The notes under the pieces are model-generated. The model did no database searches. It had not been told where the DNA came from and saw only the letters and a list, made by a program, of their open reading frames with translations. Shown piece after piece: positions 7,762 through 17,471 of a stretch of DNA of 64,000 nt. The translations under genes were made by a program, and so were the position numbers. Positions within the stretch are counted from its first letter, which is position 1; each line of letters starts with the position of its first letter. Source of the DNA: Micromonospora globbae (GTDB lineage: Bacteria > Actinomycetota > Actinomycetes > Mycobacteriales > Micromonosporaceae); NCBI RefSeq assembly GCF_003610785.1, contig NZ_RAQQ01000017.1:109446-173445 (forward strand), written 5' to 3'.

Positions 7762-8676
7762 GTGGCGAAGAGTCCGAAGATTTCTGCGAGTCACGAGCCC
7801 GGTGGGCTGATCGTCCACATCAGTGGCTTGCTCCCGTCGCTGTCGCCGGCCGAGCAGCGCGTCGCCCGCCTGGTCGTCGCCGACCCGGCCGACGCCGCCC
7901 GGCGGACCATCACCGACCTCGCCACCGCCGCCGAGACATCGGAGGCGACCGTCATCCGGTTCTGCCGGTCCGTCGGCATGGACGGCTACCCGCAGTTGCG
8001 GATCCGCCTGGCCGCCGAGGCCGCCCGCCGCGTCGAGCCGCCGGACGCCCGGGTGGTCGGCGGTGACATCCCGCCCGGCGCCGACCTGGCCCAGATCATC
8101 GCCACGATCGCCTTCAACGACGCGCGGGCCGTCGAGGAGACCGCCGAGCAGCTCGACCCCGCCGTCTGCGAGCGGGTGGTCGACGCGATCGCGGCGGCCG
8201 GACGCATCGACGTCTACGGCGCCGGGGCCAGCGGCTTCGTGGCCTCCGACTTCCAGCAGAAGCTGCACCGCATCGGCCGCACCGCCTTCTACTTCCCGGA
8301 CGTGCACACGGCGCTGACCTCGGCCGCGCTGCTCGGCCGGGGGGACGTCGCGGTGGGCATCTCGCACACCGGCACCACCTCCGACGTCATCGAGGTGCTG
8401 GAGCAGGCCCGGGCCCGGGGCGCGGCCACCGTGGCGCTCACCAACTTCCCGCGCTCGCCGATCACCGAGGTGGCCGACTTCGTGCTCACCACGGCGGCCC
8501 GGGAGACCACCTACCGGTCCGGGGCGATGGCCAGCCGGCTCGCCCAGCTCACCGTGGTCGACTGCCTCTTCGTGGGCGTGGCCGCGCGCAACCGCGCCCG
8601 GGCGAGGAAGGCCCTGGAGGCGACGGCCGAGGCCGTGCAGTCCCACCGGGTGGGCGGCGGACGGAGGCGGGCATGA
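7762..8676 (+). CDS. murR: RpiR/MurR family transcriptional regulator
   Basis: 304 residues: N-terminal HTH_6 domain (LSPAEQRVARLVVADP...TSEATVIRFCRSVGMDGYPQLRIRL, about residues 25-85) and a C-terminal SIS sugar-phosphate-binding domain (IDVYGAGASGFVASDF, GISHTGTTSDVIE, about 140-260). The neighbour MurQ makes N-acetylmuramate or GlcNAc 6-phosphate the likely effector; that is inference. The GTG start fits the leaderless promoter. It overlaps murQ by 4 bp. The symbol is given by analogy with the MurR-MurQ pair. Confidence 0.82.
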   Translation: MAKSPKISASHEPGGLIVHISGLLPSLSPAEQRVARLVVADPADAARRTITDLATAAETSEATVIRFCRSVGMDGYPQLRIRLAAEAARRVEPPDARVVGGDIPPGADLAQIIATIAFNDARAVEETAEQLDPAVCERVVDAIAAAGRIDVYGAGASGFVASDFQQKLHRIGRTAFYFPDVHTALTSAALLGRGDVAVGISHTGTTSDVIEVLEQARARGAATVALTNFPRSPITEVADFVLTTAARETTYRSGAMASRLAQLTVVDCLFVGVAARNRARARKALEATAEAVQSHRVGGGRRRA

Positions 8677-9632
8677 CGGCCGGCGCCGTGGAGCCGGACG
8701 AGGTGTCGTCACCCAACCCGGACTCCCGCCCGGCGGTCCGGGTGGGCGCCCCCACCGAGCATCGCAACCCGCTCAGCGTCGACCTCGACCTCATGTCGAC
8801 CCGCGACGTGCTCACCGTCATCAACGAGGCGGACCACCGCGTCCCGGCCGCGGTCGCCGACCTGCTCGACGAGATCGCCACCACCGTCGACCTGGCCGTC
8901 GCGGCACTGCGGGGCGGCAACCGCGTGCACTACTTCGGCGCCGGCACCTCGGGCCGGCTCGGCGTGCTCGACGCCGCCGAGCTCGCCCCCACCTTCAACT
9001 CGCCGCGGGGCTGGTTCTGCGCCCACATCGCCGGCGGGCCGGACGCCATGTGGCGTGCCGTCGAGGACGCCGAGGACGACGACCGGGGCGGTGCGGCGGA
9101 GGCCGCCGACTGCGTACGCGCCGGCGACCTCGTGGTCGGGTTGACGGCCAGCGGGCGCACGCCGTACGTCCTGGGTGCGCTCGCCGCGTCCCGCGCCAAG
9201 GGCGCCTCGACGGTGCTGGTGTGCGCCAATCCGGAGGCGGAGGCCGCGGGTTCGGTCGACGTCTTCATCGGGGTGGATACCGGACCCGAGGTGGTCACCG
9301 GGTCGACCCGGATGAAGGCGGGCACGGCGCAGAAGCTGGTGCTCAACGCGTTCTCCACCGCCGTGATGGTCCGCCTGGGTCGCGTCTACTCGAACCTCAT
9401 GATCGACATGGTGGCGACCAACGCCAAACTCCGCGGCCGGATGATCTCCATCCTCATGGAGGCGACCGGCTGCTCCGAGGAGGTCTCCCAGAAGGCCCTC
9501 ACCGAGGCCGACGGCGACCTCAAGACGGCCCTCGTGGCGCTGGTCTCCGGTGCGGGGATCCCGGCGGCCCGCGCCGCCCTGGCGCGCTCGGCCGACCAGG
9601 TGCGCGGCGCGCTGGCCCTGCTCGCCTCCTGA
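8673..9632 (+). CDS. murQ: N-acetylmuramic acid 6-phosphate etherase
   Basis: MurQ cleaves the lactyl ether of MurNAc-6-P to GlcNAc-6-P and D-lactate during peptidoglycan recycling. 319 residues, slightly longer than usual because of a disordered N-terminus. The SIS fold is clear: YFGAGTSGRLGVLDAAE (about residues 88-104), the family signature TGPEVVTGSTRMKAGTAQK (about 208-226) and NLMIDMVATNAKL (about 242). The ATG overlaps the stop of murR (ATGA). No murein phosphotransferase or anhMurNAc kinase is visible nearby. Confidence 0.95.
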   Translation: MTAGAVEPDEVSSPNPDSRPAVRVGAPTEHRNPLSVDLDLMSTRDVLTVINEADHRVPAAVADLLDEIATTVDLAVAALRGGNRVHYFGAGTSGRLGVLDAAELAPTFNSPRGWFCAHIAGGPDAMWRAVEDAEDDDRGGAAEAADCVRAGDLVVGLTASGRTPYVLGALAASRAKGASTVLVCANPEAEAAGSVDVFIGVDTGPEVVTGSTRMKAGTAQKLVLNAFSTAVMVRLGRVYSNLMIDMVATNAKLRGRMISILMEATGCSEEVSQKALTEADGDLKTALVALVSGAGIPAARAALARSADQVRGALALLAS

Positions 9633-10112
9633 CCCGGGGCGCCGGGCTCCCCGCCGGCCCGCCCCACCGGCGGACGTGCTTCGCGTCACGCTCCCACGAC
9701 GCCTCCCGGAGCGTTCGCGAGGGCTTCCGGCGGGCGGGCATAGAACCCGGCTCCGGATTGTTCAACCAGGCGCGGGGTATTACCAACTCCGTGGATGAAC
9801 CGACCCGTTCACCGGTGCGTATTCGGCAGTGACCAGGATCGCACCACCGTGGTGACCCGGGTCGCTGTCTCCTCCGACGTGCGGTGCTGCCATAGACAGG
9901 GGTGACGGCGATCCGTGGATCCGCCGACCCGCACGTGGTGCCCATCGGCGAGCCACCCGGCGGGGTGCTGACAGCAAACATGGACCGTGCTTTCAGCTAC
10001 TACTCAGGCATTCGTGACAGTTTCGACTCACGACATGGAATCCCCGACACGTCTCATCTGTTGTGTAGGTGTCAGCACCGACGGGCACAGCGGAAGTTAC
10101 GGGGGAGGGCTG
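9633..10112. other. Gene-free 480-bp spacer upstream of the group 2 sigma factor
   Basis: No convincing gene. It contains a 13-bp palindrome CACCACCGTGGTG at 9842-9854 and the SigR-type promoter described separately at 10037-10062. Base composition is less extreme than in the flanking genes. Confidence 0.6.
10037..10062 (+). promoter_or_regulatory. SigR/SigH-type ECF promoter of the sigma factor gene
   Basis: GGAAT (10037-10041), exactly 18 bases, then GTT (10060-10062) matches the GGAAT-N18/19-GTT consensus of the oxidative-stress sigma factors SigR (Streptomyces) and SigH (Mycobacterium). The ATG of the sigma factor lies 50 bp downstream. In those genera hrdD and sigB are under this class of promoter, which supports the match. 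Confidence 0.65.
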
Positions 10113-11114
<1,002 letters not shown>

Positions 11115-11132
11115 CCTGGTACCAATGACGGC

Positions 11133-11169
11133 GAACGGCCGGCGTCCGATAGGGGGACGCCGGCCGTTC
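11133..11169 (+). terminator. Strong hairpin after the sigma factor gene
   Basis: A perfect 15-bp stem (11133-11147 with 11155-11169, arm GAACGGCCGGCGTCC) with a 7-nt loop lies between the convergent sigma factor and NlpC/P60 genes, so it can serve both strands. Confidence 0.8.
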
Positions 11170-11186
11170 CTGTCACTACGGCGAGG

Positions 11187-12158
11187 TCAGCGCACCCGGC
11201 CGTAGCCGTGGATGGGCATCAGGTTCATGCCCCGCTTGAGGACGTTGCGTCCCGCGCTGGGCGCGTCGATCACCTGGCCGTCGCCGACGTACAGGGCGAC
11301 GTGCCCGAGGCCCCGGTAGAACACGAGGTCGCCGGGGCTCAGCTCACCGCGACCGATGTGGGCGACCGCGCCCCACTGCATCCGGGCGTTGTGCGGCAGC
11401 GACTTCCCGGCGGCCCGCCACGCCGCCGAGGTCAGGCCCGAGCAGTCGTAGCCGTTCGGGCCGGAGCCGCCCCAGACGTACGGCTTGCCGATGGCGCCGT
11501 AGGCGTACCGGACGGCCACGCCGGCCCGGCCGGAGATGGACGGCGCCTCGCGGGCGGCGTCCGGTCGCGCGGCCGGCGCCTCGGTGGTCCGGCCGTACGC
11601 CTGGCGGCGCAGCTCGTAGAGGCGGGCGAGGTCCCGCTCGATGCGTGACTTCGTGGTGGCCAGCGCACGGGCCTGGGCGTCCTGCCGGGCCAGCACCTTG
11701 TTCAGCCGGGCCTTCTCGGCGACGAGTTCCCGCTGGCGGCTCGTGAAGCCCGCGATCCGTTCCTGACGCTCGCGGGTCAGGTGGTCGATGGTGCCGAGGC
11801 GGTCGAGCAGCGCGGCGGAGCCGCCGGGGCGCAGCAGCGCGTCCGCGGTCCGCAGCCCGCCGGTCTTGTACGCCGTCACGGCGATCTCACCGACGTCGGC
11901 CCGGCTCTGCTCGGTCTGCCGTTCCAGCGGGGCGATGCGGGCCTGTAATCGGTCCACCGCGGCCTTGTTGGCCTTCATGTCCTCGCGGAGCCTGTTGTAC
12001 GACTCGACGACCCGCTCCAGCTCCGCGGAGGAGCGCTCGATCCGGCGGTTCAGGTCGGCGGGGGACGGCTCGGCGTGGGCCGCCGCCGCCGGGGCGACCA
12101 GCGCGGCCGACAGGCCGGTGATCGCGAGAGTACGCAGCAGGTTTCTCAGGGATGGCAA
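11187..12158 (-). CDS. Secreted coiled-coil NlpC/P60 peptidoglycan hydrolase
   Basis: 323 residues. A signal peptide (about 1-29, AAAAHA cleavage) is followed by a long coiled coil (about 32-185) of the RipA/Csm-like type and a C-terminal NlpC/P60 domain (about 210-323). Catalytic Cys239 lies in GYDCSGLT and His286 in GHVALYVG, with a third polar residue expected near VIDAPSAG. It should cleave D-Glu/meso-DAP bonds in stem peptides. The start is TTG (12156-12158) with GAGAGGAG 11 nt upstream. It is convergent with the sigma factor gene. Confidence 0.88.
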   Translation of the reverse strand: MPSLRNLLRTLAITGLSAALVAPAAAAHAEPSPADLNRRIERSSAELERVVESYNRLREDMKANKAAVDRLQARIAPLERQTEQSRADVGEIAVTAYKTGGLRTADALLRPGGSAALLDRLGTIDHLTRERQERIAGFTSRQRELVAEKARLNKVLARQDAQARALATTKSRIERDLARLYELRRQAYGRTTEAPAARPDAAREAPSISGRAGVAVRYAYGAIGKPYVWGGSGPNGYDCSGLTSAAWRAAGKSLPHNARMQWGAVAHIGRGELSPGDLVFYRGLGHVALYVGDGQVIDAPSAGRNVLKRGMNLMPIHGYGRVR

Positions 12159-12657
12159 GAGCGGAAGGCTCCTCTCCCACGGCCGCCGGCGGGTGCTGAT
12201 GCCCCCGGCGGCACCGGTCCGGGGCCCTCCGGTTGGCGGGCGCTGGGCCGGGCCGGCTCGCCCAACCTAACCCGGGGCGGGAGTGGTCCGCAGTGGAAGC
12301 CGGGACGAATGTTGGCAAAGTGGCGGCAAGCACCCGGTGCGACAGGTGACCTGCTGTGATCATCAACGAGGCGTCCCCGCGCGGGGTGCGCCCGGGTTGC
12401 GGCATTTGCACAACCAGTGACATTCGTCGTTCTCACCGGATGGCGACGGATAGCGTCGCGTCAAAACCGATAAAGCCGGAAATGGATTCCCATTTCCCGC
12501 GAACCGCTCGCCGTCAATGCCGCGACCGAGTCCGATAACCGGCGGTTGCCCTGGCAGGACCCCAACACAATGAAGTCGCGTAGCCGGGATTCCCGTCGAC
12601 CGGCATTGATGCCTCCAGCGGACGGGCCGACCCGGTGGACCGCCGCGGGAGGCAACC
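12159..12657. other. 499-bp spacer between divergent NlpC/P60 and DUF6232 genes
   Basis: No gene is supported. The half nearer the NlpC gene is very GC-rich with several possible stems (for example GTTGGCGGGCG near 12232). The half near 12400-12540 is relatively AT-rich and probably holds the divergent promoters. A c-di-AMP (ydaO) riboswitch, common before such genes, was looked for and its core motifs were not found. Confidence 0.5.
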
Positions 12658-13188
12658 GTGAACCCTGAAGGCGCCACCACACGAGCGTCGGGATCACCGA
12701 GGGTGACCGGCCGACAGAAGACCACGCTCCTCTACGCGCGTCCCGGCATCATCGTGACGGTCGACCGGTTCACCGTCGGCCGCAACACCTTCCGGGTCGC
12801 GGACCTCACCCACCTGCGCAGCCGGCGCGGCCCGCACGACCGGATCGCCGTACGGGCGGTGGCGACGAGCGGGGCGATGATCGCCGGGGTGGGCCTGCTG
12901 CTCGGCTTCACGGGCGGCTTGCACCGGCTCACCGCCGGGGCGTACCTGATGTTCGGGGCGGTCCTGCTGGTACCGGCGCTGCTCGGCCTCGCCGGCGACC
13001 GCTGGCGGCCCCCGGCGTACGAGTTGTGGGGCGTCTACCGGGGCGAGGAGATGCTGCTGTTCAGCGCCGACGACGAGCGGCAGTTCGGCCAGGTCACCCG
13101 CGCGCTGGTGCGGGCGCGGGAGATGAACCGGTACGGCGGGTGGAACGAGCCGCTCGCCTCGGTGGACCCGTGGCGCCCGAGCCGCTGA
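12658..13188 (+). CDS. DUF6232-type membrane protein
   Basis: 176 residues. The N-terminal soluble strand-rich part (TTLLYARPGIIVTVDRFTVGRNTFRVADLTHLRSRRG) is followed by two hydrophobic segments (AMIAGVGLLLGFTG and GAYLMFGAVLLVPALLGL, about residues 82-120) and a C-terminal part with ELWGVYRGEEMLLFSADDERQFGQVTRALVRARE. This matches the DUF6232 pattern of actinobacterial membrane proteins of unknown role. The GTG start has GGGAGG upstream. Confidence 0.72.
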   Translation: MNPEGATTRASGSPRVTGRQKTTLLYARPGIIVTVDRFTVGRNTFRVADLTHLRSRRGPHDRIAVRAVATSGAMIAGVGLLLGFTGGLHRLTAGAYLMFGAVLLVPALLGLAGDRWRPPAYELWGVYRGEEMLLFSADDERQFGQVTRALVRAREMNRYGGWNEPLASVDPWRPSR

Positions 13189-13276
13189 CCGGGCCGCCGG
13201 GGCGGCCGACCGCCGGCTCGGGCGGCCCGACGCCGGGCGGCCGCACCCTCGCCCGGGCGGCCCGACGCCGGGTGGC

Positions 13277-13645
13277 TCAGCCGGCGACCGGCTCCGGGGC
13301 GCGCTCGGCGGGGCGGTGCACCCAGCCGGTCACCCGGCGCTCGGCGTAGAAGGAGACGAACGGGATCGTCCCGGCGAGCATCACGGCGAGCATCCGCTTC
13401 AGCGGCCAGTCCGCACGGCGGGACAGGTCGAACGCGGCCACCAGGTAGACCATGTAGAGGAAGCCGTGGGCCGGGCCGACGGTCTCGACGACGGTCGGGT
13501 TGTCGAACGCGTACTTCAGCGGCATGCCGATCACGACCAGAACGATCAGCACCACACCCACGATCCAGGCGATCGCGCGGTACCGGGTAAGGGCTCCGCC
13601 CACCTCTGTCCGTCCTTCCTGGCCCGGCTCAGCCGGGGTAGTCAC
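13277..13645 (-). CDS. DUF3817 family membrane protein
   Basis: 122 residues with three hydrophobic segments. The conserved DUF3817 features are present: AWIVGVVLIVLVVIGMPLKY, then VGPAHGFLYMVYLVAAFDL and AGTIPFVSFYAERRV. The family is widespread in actinobacteria and has no established biochemical function. Its start overlaps the upstream membrane-protein gene by 17 bp. Confidence 0.85.
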   Translation of the reverse strand: MTTPAEPGQEGRTEVGGALTRYRAIAWIVGVVLIVLVVIGMPLKYAFDNPTVVETVGPAHGFLYMVYLVAAFDLSRRADWPLKRMLAVMLAGTIPFVSFYAERRVTGWVHRPAERAPEPVAG

Positions 13646-14051
13646 CGGGCCGGGCGCCCGGATTCGCGTTCAACCATGACAGGTAGCGGTTGTAGGCAGC
13701 CAGTTCGGCGTCGTCCTCCACGCCGTCCGCCGGCACCGGCACCCGGGCCACCCGGACCGGCCGGCGCACCGCCGGACGCGCCGACGGCGCCTCGCTCTCC
13801 CCGGCCGCCGTCTCCCCGCCGGTCCGCCGCGCCGGAGCGGCGTCGCCGCGCAGCGTGTGCCGCACCTCACGCCACCAGACGAAGACCACGAACCCCGCGA
13901 AGACCGGCCACTCGAAGGCGTACGCCCAGCTGAGCGTGTTGCCCCCGGCGGCCCGGCTGATCTGCCACCAGCCCAACGCGAGGAACGCGACGACCAGCAC
14001 GATCGCGGCCACGTGGCGCGCTATCCACGCCGGGGTCCAGAGCCGCTTCAT
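13629..14051 (-). CDS. Conserved actinobacterial membrane protein
   Basis: 140 residues with two membrane helices (AAIVLVVAFLALGWWQISRA and FEWPVFAGFVVFVWWREV) and a cytoplasmic, partly disordered tail ending NRYLSWLNANPGARPGDYPG. The LGWWQISRA segment resembles the first helix of SURF1 proteins but no SURF1 domain follows. The ATG at 14049-14051 is 7 nt after TACCCT, a leaderless arrangement. Coupled to the DUF3817 gene. Function unknown. Confidence 0.75.
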   Translation of the reverse strand: MKRLWTPAWIARHVAAIVLVVAFLALGWWQISRAAGGNTLSWAYAFEWPVFAGFVVFVWWREVRHTLRGDAAPARRTGGETAAGESEAPSARPAVRRPVRVARVPVPADGVEDDAELAAYNRYLSWLNANPGARPGDYPG

Positions 14052-14181
14052 GGCATCGAGGGTACCGGGACGGGCGGCGCTCTCCGACGCGGTGTCGTAG
14101 TTGTCGCGGCCACGGCATGGTTTGGTGCCACCCGGCGTGGGCATCCGTCTAGACGCCAGCCCAAACGAGAGCAGGGGGGCG

Positions 14182-14523
14182 ATGATGACCGGATCCGTAC
14201 GACAGGGCGGCTACCCGACGAGTGGTGACGCGGGTGCCAGCCCGGAGCAGCGGGTGACCGAGTGGAGCGGCGACCACCTGGCCGACCCGGCCACCGCCGG
14301 CCCCGACCCGGACGGCGAACTGGGTGTCGACCCCGCCGAGCTGACCGACGAGGACCTGATCCGCGAGATGCACAGCCTGCACCGCACGCGCCTGGACACG
14401 CTGCGGCACGCGGCCGACTCGGCCCTGGCCCACCACCTGCGCCGCACGGCGGAGTTGGAGACCGAGTACCTGGCCCGCCACCCGGGCCGGGAGGTCGACC
14501 CGAGCCGGCTGCGGGACGAGTGA
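14182..14523 (+). CDS. DUF6158-like small acidic protein
   Basis: 113 residues. A disordered N-terminal half precedes the conserved block LTDEDLIREMHSLHRTRLDTLRHAADSALAHHLRRTAELETEYLARHP, an amphipathic helical hairpin. No membrane segment is seen. The family is known only as a conserved actinobacterial protein and no function is claimed. Preceded by AGCAGGGGGGCG. It overlaps the next gene by one base (TGATG). Confidence 0.68.
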   Translation: MMTGSVRQGGYPTSGDAGASPEQRVTEWSGDHLADPATAGPDPDGELGVDPAELTDEDLIREMHSLHRTRLDTLRHAADSALAHHLRRTAELETEYLARHPGREVDPSRLRDE

Positions 14524-14849
14524 TGGCCGCCGAGCGCCACATGTCCGCGCCGCCGGAGGTGGTCTTCAACACGGCGACCGACCCCGCCCGGGCCTCCGCC
14601 TGGCTGCCTCCGGCGTTGCGCGTCGACGGCGCGCCGACCCCGGACATCGAGGGGGAGGAGCTGCGCGCCCGGTGGCGTGGCCCGTCCGAGGCCACGGCGG
14701 AGATCCGGGTGGACCCGGAGGACTCCGGCGGGGCCGTCGTCCGGCTCGACCTCGCCGACCCGCAGGACGGGCGGGACGCCGACCGGCTCGCCACCGAGGC
14801 GCTGGACAGCCTGGCCCGCGAGGTGGCCGACAACCTCCAGGCGGGCTGA
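14523..14849 (+). CDS. Small SRPBCC/START-fold-like protein
   Basis: 108 residues. It starts AAERHMSAPPEVVFNTATDPARASAWLPPALRVDG, which matches the first strand and helices of polyketide-cyclase/START-like (SRPBCC) proteins, and ends with the long C-terminal helix DRLATEALDSLAREVADNL. It is shorter than a typical SRPBCC domain (about 140 residues). Ligand unknown. Co-translated with the preceding gene. Confidence 0.65.
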   Translation: MAAERHMSAPPEVVFNTATDPARASAWLPPALRVDGAPTPDIEGEELRARWRGPSEATAEIRVDPEDSGGAVVRLDLADPQDGRDADRLATEALDSLAREVADNLQAG

Positions 14850-14983
14850 GCCGGGCCACCGGCGCGGCGGGGCGTGCCTCGTCGGCCGCCGTTCGCGGCC
14901 CGGGTCCCACCGGCGGTGGCCTGGGGCAGGGTCCCGTCCGCCACGGGGCGGCGGGTGGCAGGACTGAGAGCGGAGGAGACCGG

Positions 14984-15535
14984 GTGACCGACAACGGCTT
15001 GAAGCAGAAGGTGACGCGGCTGCGGCAGGCGTACGCGCCGCACGAACACCGCCCGCTGGGCGGCTACCTGGCGGCGATGGGCACGTACGTCGGTGTGACC
15101 GGAGCGCTCGCCGGTCTCGTCCGGCTGACGGGCCGTCCGGTGCCGGAGCGCCCGTCGCCCGCCGACGTGGTCCTGCTCTCCGTCGCCACCCACAAGCTGA
15201 GCCGGCTGCTGTCGAAGGACGCCGTGACCAGCCCGTTGCGGGCCCCGTTCACCCGCTACGACCGGCCCATCGGCAGCGGCGAGGTGATGGAGCAGGTCCG
15301 CGACTCCGGCAGCGCCACCCGGCACGCGATCGGGGAGTTGCTGAGCTGCCCGTTCTGCCTCGCGGTCTGGGTCGCCACCGGGCTCACCGGTGGCCTCGTG
15401 CTCGCGCCGCGGCTGACCCGGCTGGTGGCCACGGCGCTGACCGCCGTGGCCGCGTCCGACTTCCTCCAGATGGGGTACGCCGTGGCCCAGCAGGCCGCCG
15501 AGGGCGGCGGGCACGACGGGCACGACGAGCACTGA
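14984..15535 (+). CDS. DUF1360 family membrane protein
   Basis: 183 residues. The family core is clear: DVVLLSVATHKLSRLLSKDAVTSPLRAPFTRY and the cysteine motif LLSCPFCLAVWVATG, plus membrane helices at about 25-48 and 125-165. The CPFC motif is conserved in DUF1360, whose role is unknown. The GTG start at 14984 has GGAGGAG 6 nt upstream. It ends in a His/Gly-rich tail (HDGHDEH), then a strong terminator. Confidence 0.85.
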   Translation: MTDNGLKQKVTRLRQAYAPHEHRPLGGYLAAMGTYVGVTGALAGLVRLTGRPVPERPSPADVVLLSVATHKLSRLLSKDAVTSPLRAPFTRYDRPIGSGEVMEQVRDSGSATRHAIGELLSCPFCLAVWVATGLTGGLVLAPRLTRLVATALTAVAASDFLQMGYAVAQQAAEGGGHDGHDEH

Positions 15536-15543
15536 GCCCGACC

Positions 15544-15582
15544 ACGACGAAGGGCCGGCGATCCGCGCCGGCCCTTCGTCGT
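15544..15582. terminator. Bidirectional terminator
   Basis: A perfect 17-bp stem (15544-15560 with 15566-15582) and 5-nt loop lie between convergent genes ending at 15535 (+) and 15596 (-). Confidence 0.88.
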
Positions 15583-15595
15583 GCGTACGTCGTGG

Positions 15596-15799
15596 TCACG
15601 TCGGGGTGGTGCCGTGGTCCTCGCCGGCCCAGCCGCGGGCCGCCTCCGGCTCCCGCCGGCCCTCGTCCTCGCCGGTGATCACCTTCTTGTCCACCGAGGT
15701 CTGGTCGTGCTCGCCGGCGAAGTCCGGGTCGGGCAGGGTGTCCACGCCCTCCGGCGGCTGGCCCAGTGCCTTCTCCGGCCGTTCCTCGTGGTGGGACAT
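15596..15799 (-). CDS. Small hydrophilic hypothetical protein
   Basis: 67 residues, strongly charged and probably disordered (MSHHEERPEKALGQPPEGVDTLPDPDFAGEHDQTS...). AGAGGAG lies 7 nt upstream of the ATG. Such short acidic proteins are common in actinomycetes. No function can be assigned. Confidence 0.6.
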   Translation of the reverse strand: MSHHEERPEKALGQPPEGVDTLPDPDFAGEHDQTSVDKKVITGEDEGRREPEAARGWAGEDHGTTPT

Positions 15800-15827
15800 C
15801 TCGTGCTCCTCTCGCCGGGGGGCGGGT

Positions 15828-16052
15828 TCACGTGACCGAGCCGCCCAGCAGGTCCGCCGCCTCGTCGACCGAGTACTCGCCCTCGGGGAGGGCGGCGATC
15901 CGGGTGAGCCACTGCGCGGGCATCTCCGCGGCGACCGCCCGCCGGTAGATGTCCGCCTGGCTGATCCGTTCCTGGCCGTGATACAGGTCCTCGAGGAGGT
16001 CGTCGAGGCGCCGGGTGTCCGGCATGTCGGTCACGGGTACGTCGTCGGTCAC
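15828..16052 (-). CDS. Small helical protein, DUF2795-like C-terminus
   Basis: 74 residues, nearly all helical: RRLDDLLEDLYHGQERISQADIYRRAVAAEMPAQWLTRIAALPEGEYSVDEAADLLGGSV. The ending (ALPEGEYSVDEAADLLG) resembles the last helices of DUF2795 proteins. Function unknown. It lies upstream of and in line with the 67-residue gene, with a 28-bp gap. Confidence 0.65.
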   Translation of the reverse strand: MTDDVPVTDMPDTRRLDDLLEDLYHGQERISQADIYRRAVAAEMPAQWLTRIAALPEGEYSVDEAADLLGGSVT

Positions 16053-16100
16053 GGCGATCAGCTACCCGCGCCGGAACCGGTCAAACACCGGGGAGACGGC

Positions 16101-16128
16101 GGCGCCCCGGCCGCACGACCGGGGCGCC
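16101..16128. terminator. GC-rich hairpin downstream of the DAHP synthase gene
   Basis: A 10-bp perfect stem GGCGCCCCGG/CCGGGGCGCC (16101-16110 with 16119-16128) lies about 190 bp after the DAHP synthase stop and just upstream of the next minus-strand gene. It is the likely end of the DAHP synthase transcript. Confidence 0.6.
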
Positions 16129-16314
16129 ACGTGTCGGTGTGCAGGTCGCCTCTCGGCGAGTGGCGCGACGCGGCTCCAGCCGGACGGTATTCCGCGAAGG
16201 CAATTGGGTGAGGCCCGGGGACACTGGACACACCGACACCTCACTCAACCCGGCCACCCCGCCCGATCTTCCGACCGGTGGTGTGCGCTGCGCCACACGC
16301 GGGGCGGAGCCCGG

Positions 16315-17409
16315 TCAGGCCCGGGTCGGCAGGACGGCCCGCCGGGCGCGTACGGCGGCGGCCAGCCGGTCGAGGACGTCCTCGGTCGTCTCCCAGCCGA
16401 TGCACGCATCGGTGATCGACTTGCCGTACTCCAGTTCCCGGGTGGGGTCGAGATCCTGCCGGCCCGGCCGCAGGAAGCTCTCCAGCATGATGCCGACGAT
16501 GCCGCGCTGACCGGCGGCGAGCTGGGCGGCCACGTCGGCGGCCACCAGCGGCTGGTTGCGGTGGTCCTTGCCGCTGTTGGCGTGGCTGGCGTCGACCACC
16601 ACCCGCTCCGGCAGGCCGGCGGCCCGCAGCAGTTCGAGCGCGCCGGCCACCGACTCCGCGTCGTAGTTGGGCCGGCCGCCGCCACCGCGCAGCACCAGGT
16701 GCCCGTCCGCGTTGCCGCGGGTGTGCATGATCGCCGGGGTGCCGGAGAAGTCGATGCCGGGGAAGACGTGCGGCACGCCCGCCGCGCGGATCGCGTCCAC
16801 GGCCGTGGCGATGCTGCCGTCCGGGCGGTTCTTCATCCCGATCGGCATCGAGAGCCCGGAGGCGAGCTGCCGGTGCACCTGGCTCTCCACCGTCCGGGCG
16901 CCGATCGCGCCCCAGGCCACCGTGTCCGCGATGTACTGCGGGGTGATCGGGTCGAGGAACTCGCAGCCGACCGGCAGGCCGAGGCGCAGCACGTCGAGCA
17001 GGAGCGCCCGGGCGAGCCGCAGCCCGGTGTTGACGTCGCCGGAGCCGTCCAGCCGCGGGTCGTTGATCAGGCCCTTCCAGCCGACCGTCGATCGCGGCTT
17101 CTCGAAGTAGACCCGCATGACGACGAGCAGGTCGTCGGCGAACCGGTCGGCCGCCTCGCGCAGCCGCCGGCCGTAGTCCAAGGCGGCGGCCGGGTCGTGC
17201 ACCGAGCACGGGCCGACCACCACCAGCAGGCGGTCGTCGGCACGGTCCAGCACCCTGCCGACCGCGCGTCGGCCGGCCAGCACGGCCGAGGCGAGCGTGT
17301 CGTCGAGCGGCAGCTCGTGGTGGAGCAGGGCGGGGGTGGTCAGTGGCACGACGCGGTCGATCCGCTGGTCGCTGACCCGATCGGTCTCCGGGGTCGTCAC
17401 GGTGGGCAT
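16315..17409 (-). CDS. 3-deoxy-7-phosphoheptulonate (DAHP) synthase, class I (AroFGH type)
   Basis: First enzyme of the shikimate pathway, condensing phosphoenolpyruvate and erythrose 4-phosphate. 364 residues, the class I-alpha length. Signatures: VVVGPCSVHDPAAALDY (about residues 63-79), MRVYFEKPRSTVGWKGLINDP (about 98-118), GIGMKNRPDGS-like SMPIGMKNRPDGS (about 187-199), VDASHANSGKDHRNQ and ITDACIGWE. Most actinomycetes rely on a class II enzyme, so a class I copy is probably a second isozyme. Transcription appears to be controlled by the leader peptide and attenuator immediately upstream. Confidence 0.95.
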   Translation of the reverse strand: MPTVTTPETDRVSDQRIDRVVPLTTPALLHHELPLDDTLASAVLAGRRAVGRVLDRADDRLLVVVGPCSVHDPAAALDYGRRLREAADRFADDLLVVMRVYFEKPRSTVGWKGLINDPRLDGSGDVNTGLRLARALLLDVLRLGLPVGCEFLDPITPQYIADTVAWGAIGARTVESQVHRQLASGLSMPIGMKNRPDGSIATAVDAIRAAGVPHVFPGIDFSGTPAIMHTRGNADGHLVLRGGGGRPNYDAESVAGALELLRAAGLPERVVVDASHANSGKDHRNQPLVAADVAAQLAAGQRGIVGIMLESFLRPGRQDLDPTRELEYGKSITDACIGWETTEDVLDRLAAAVRARRAVLPTRA

Positions 17410-17471
17410 CCTTCCGCCGACCGCGCCCGGGTGCCGGTGCCCGGGGTCGAGCCGGCTGCTCGTACACGAAA

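Noticed and set aside
12159..12657. c-di-AMP (ydaO) riboswitch before the NlpC/P60 gene
   Set aside because: Expected because such genes are classic targets, but the conserved core segments could not be found on the minus strand.
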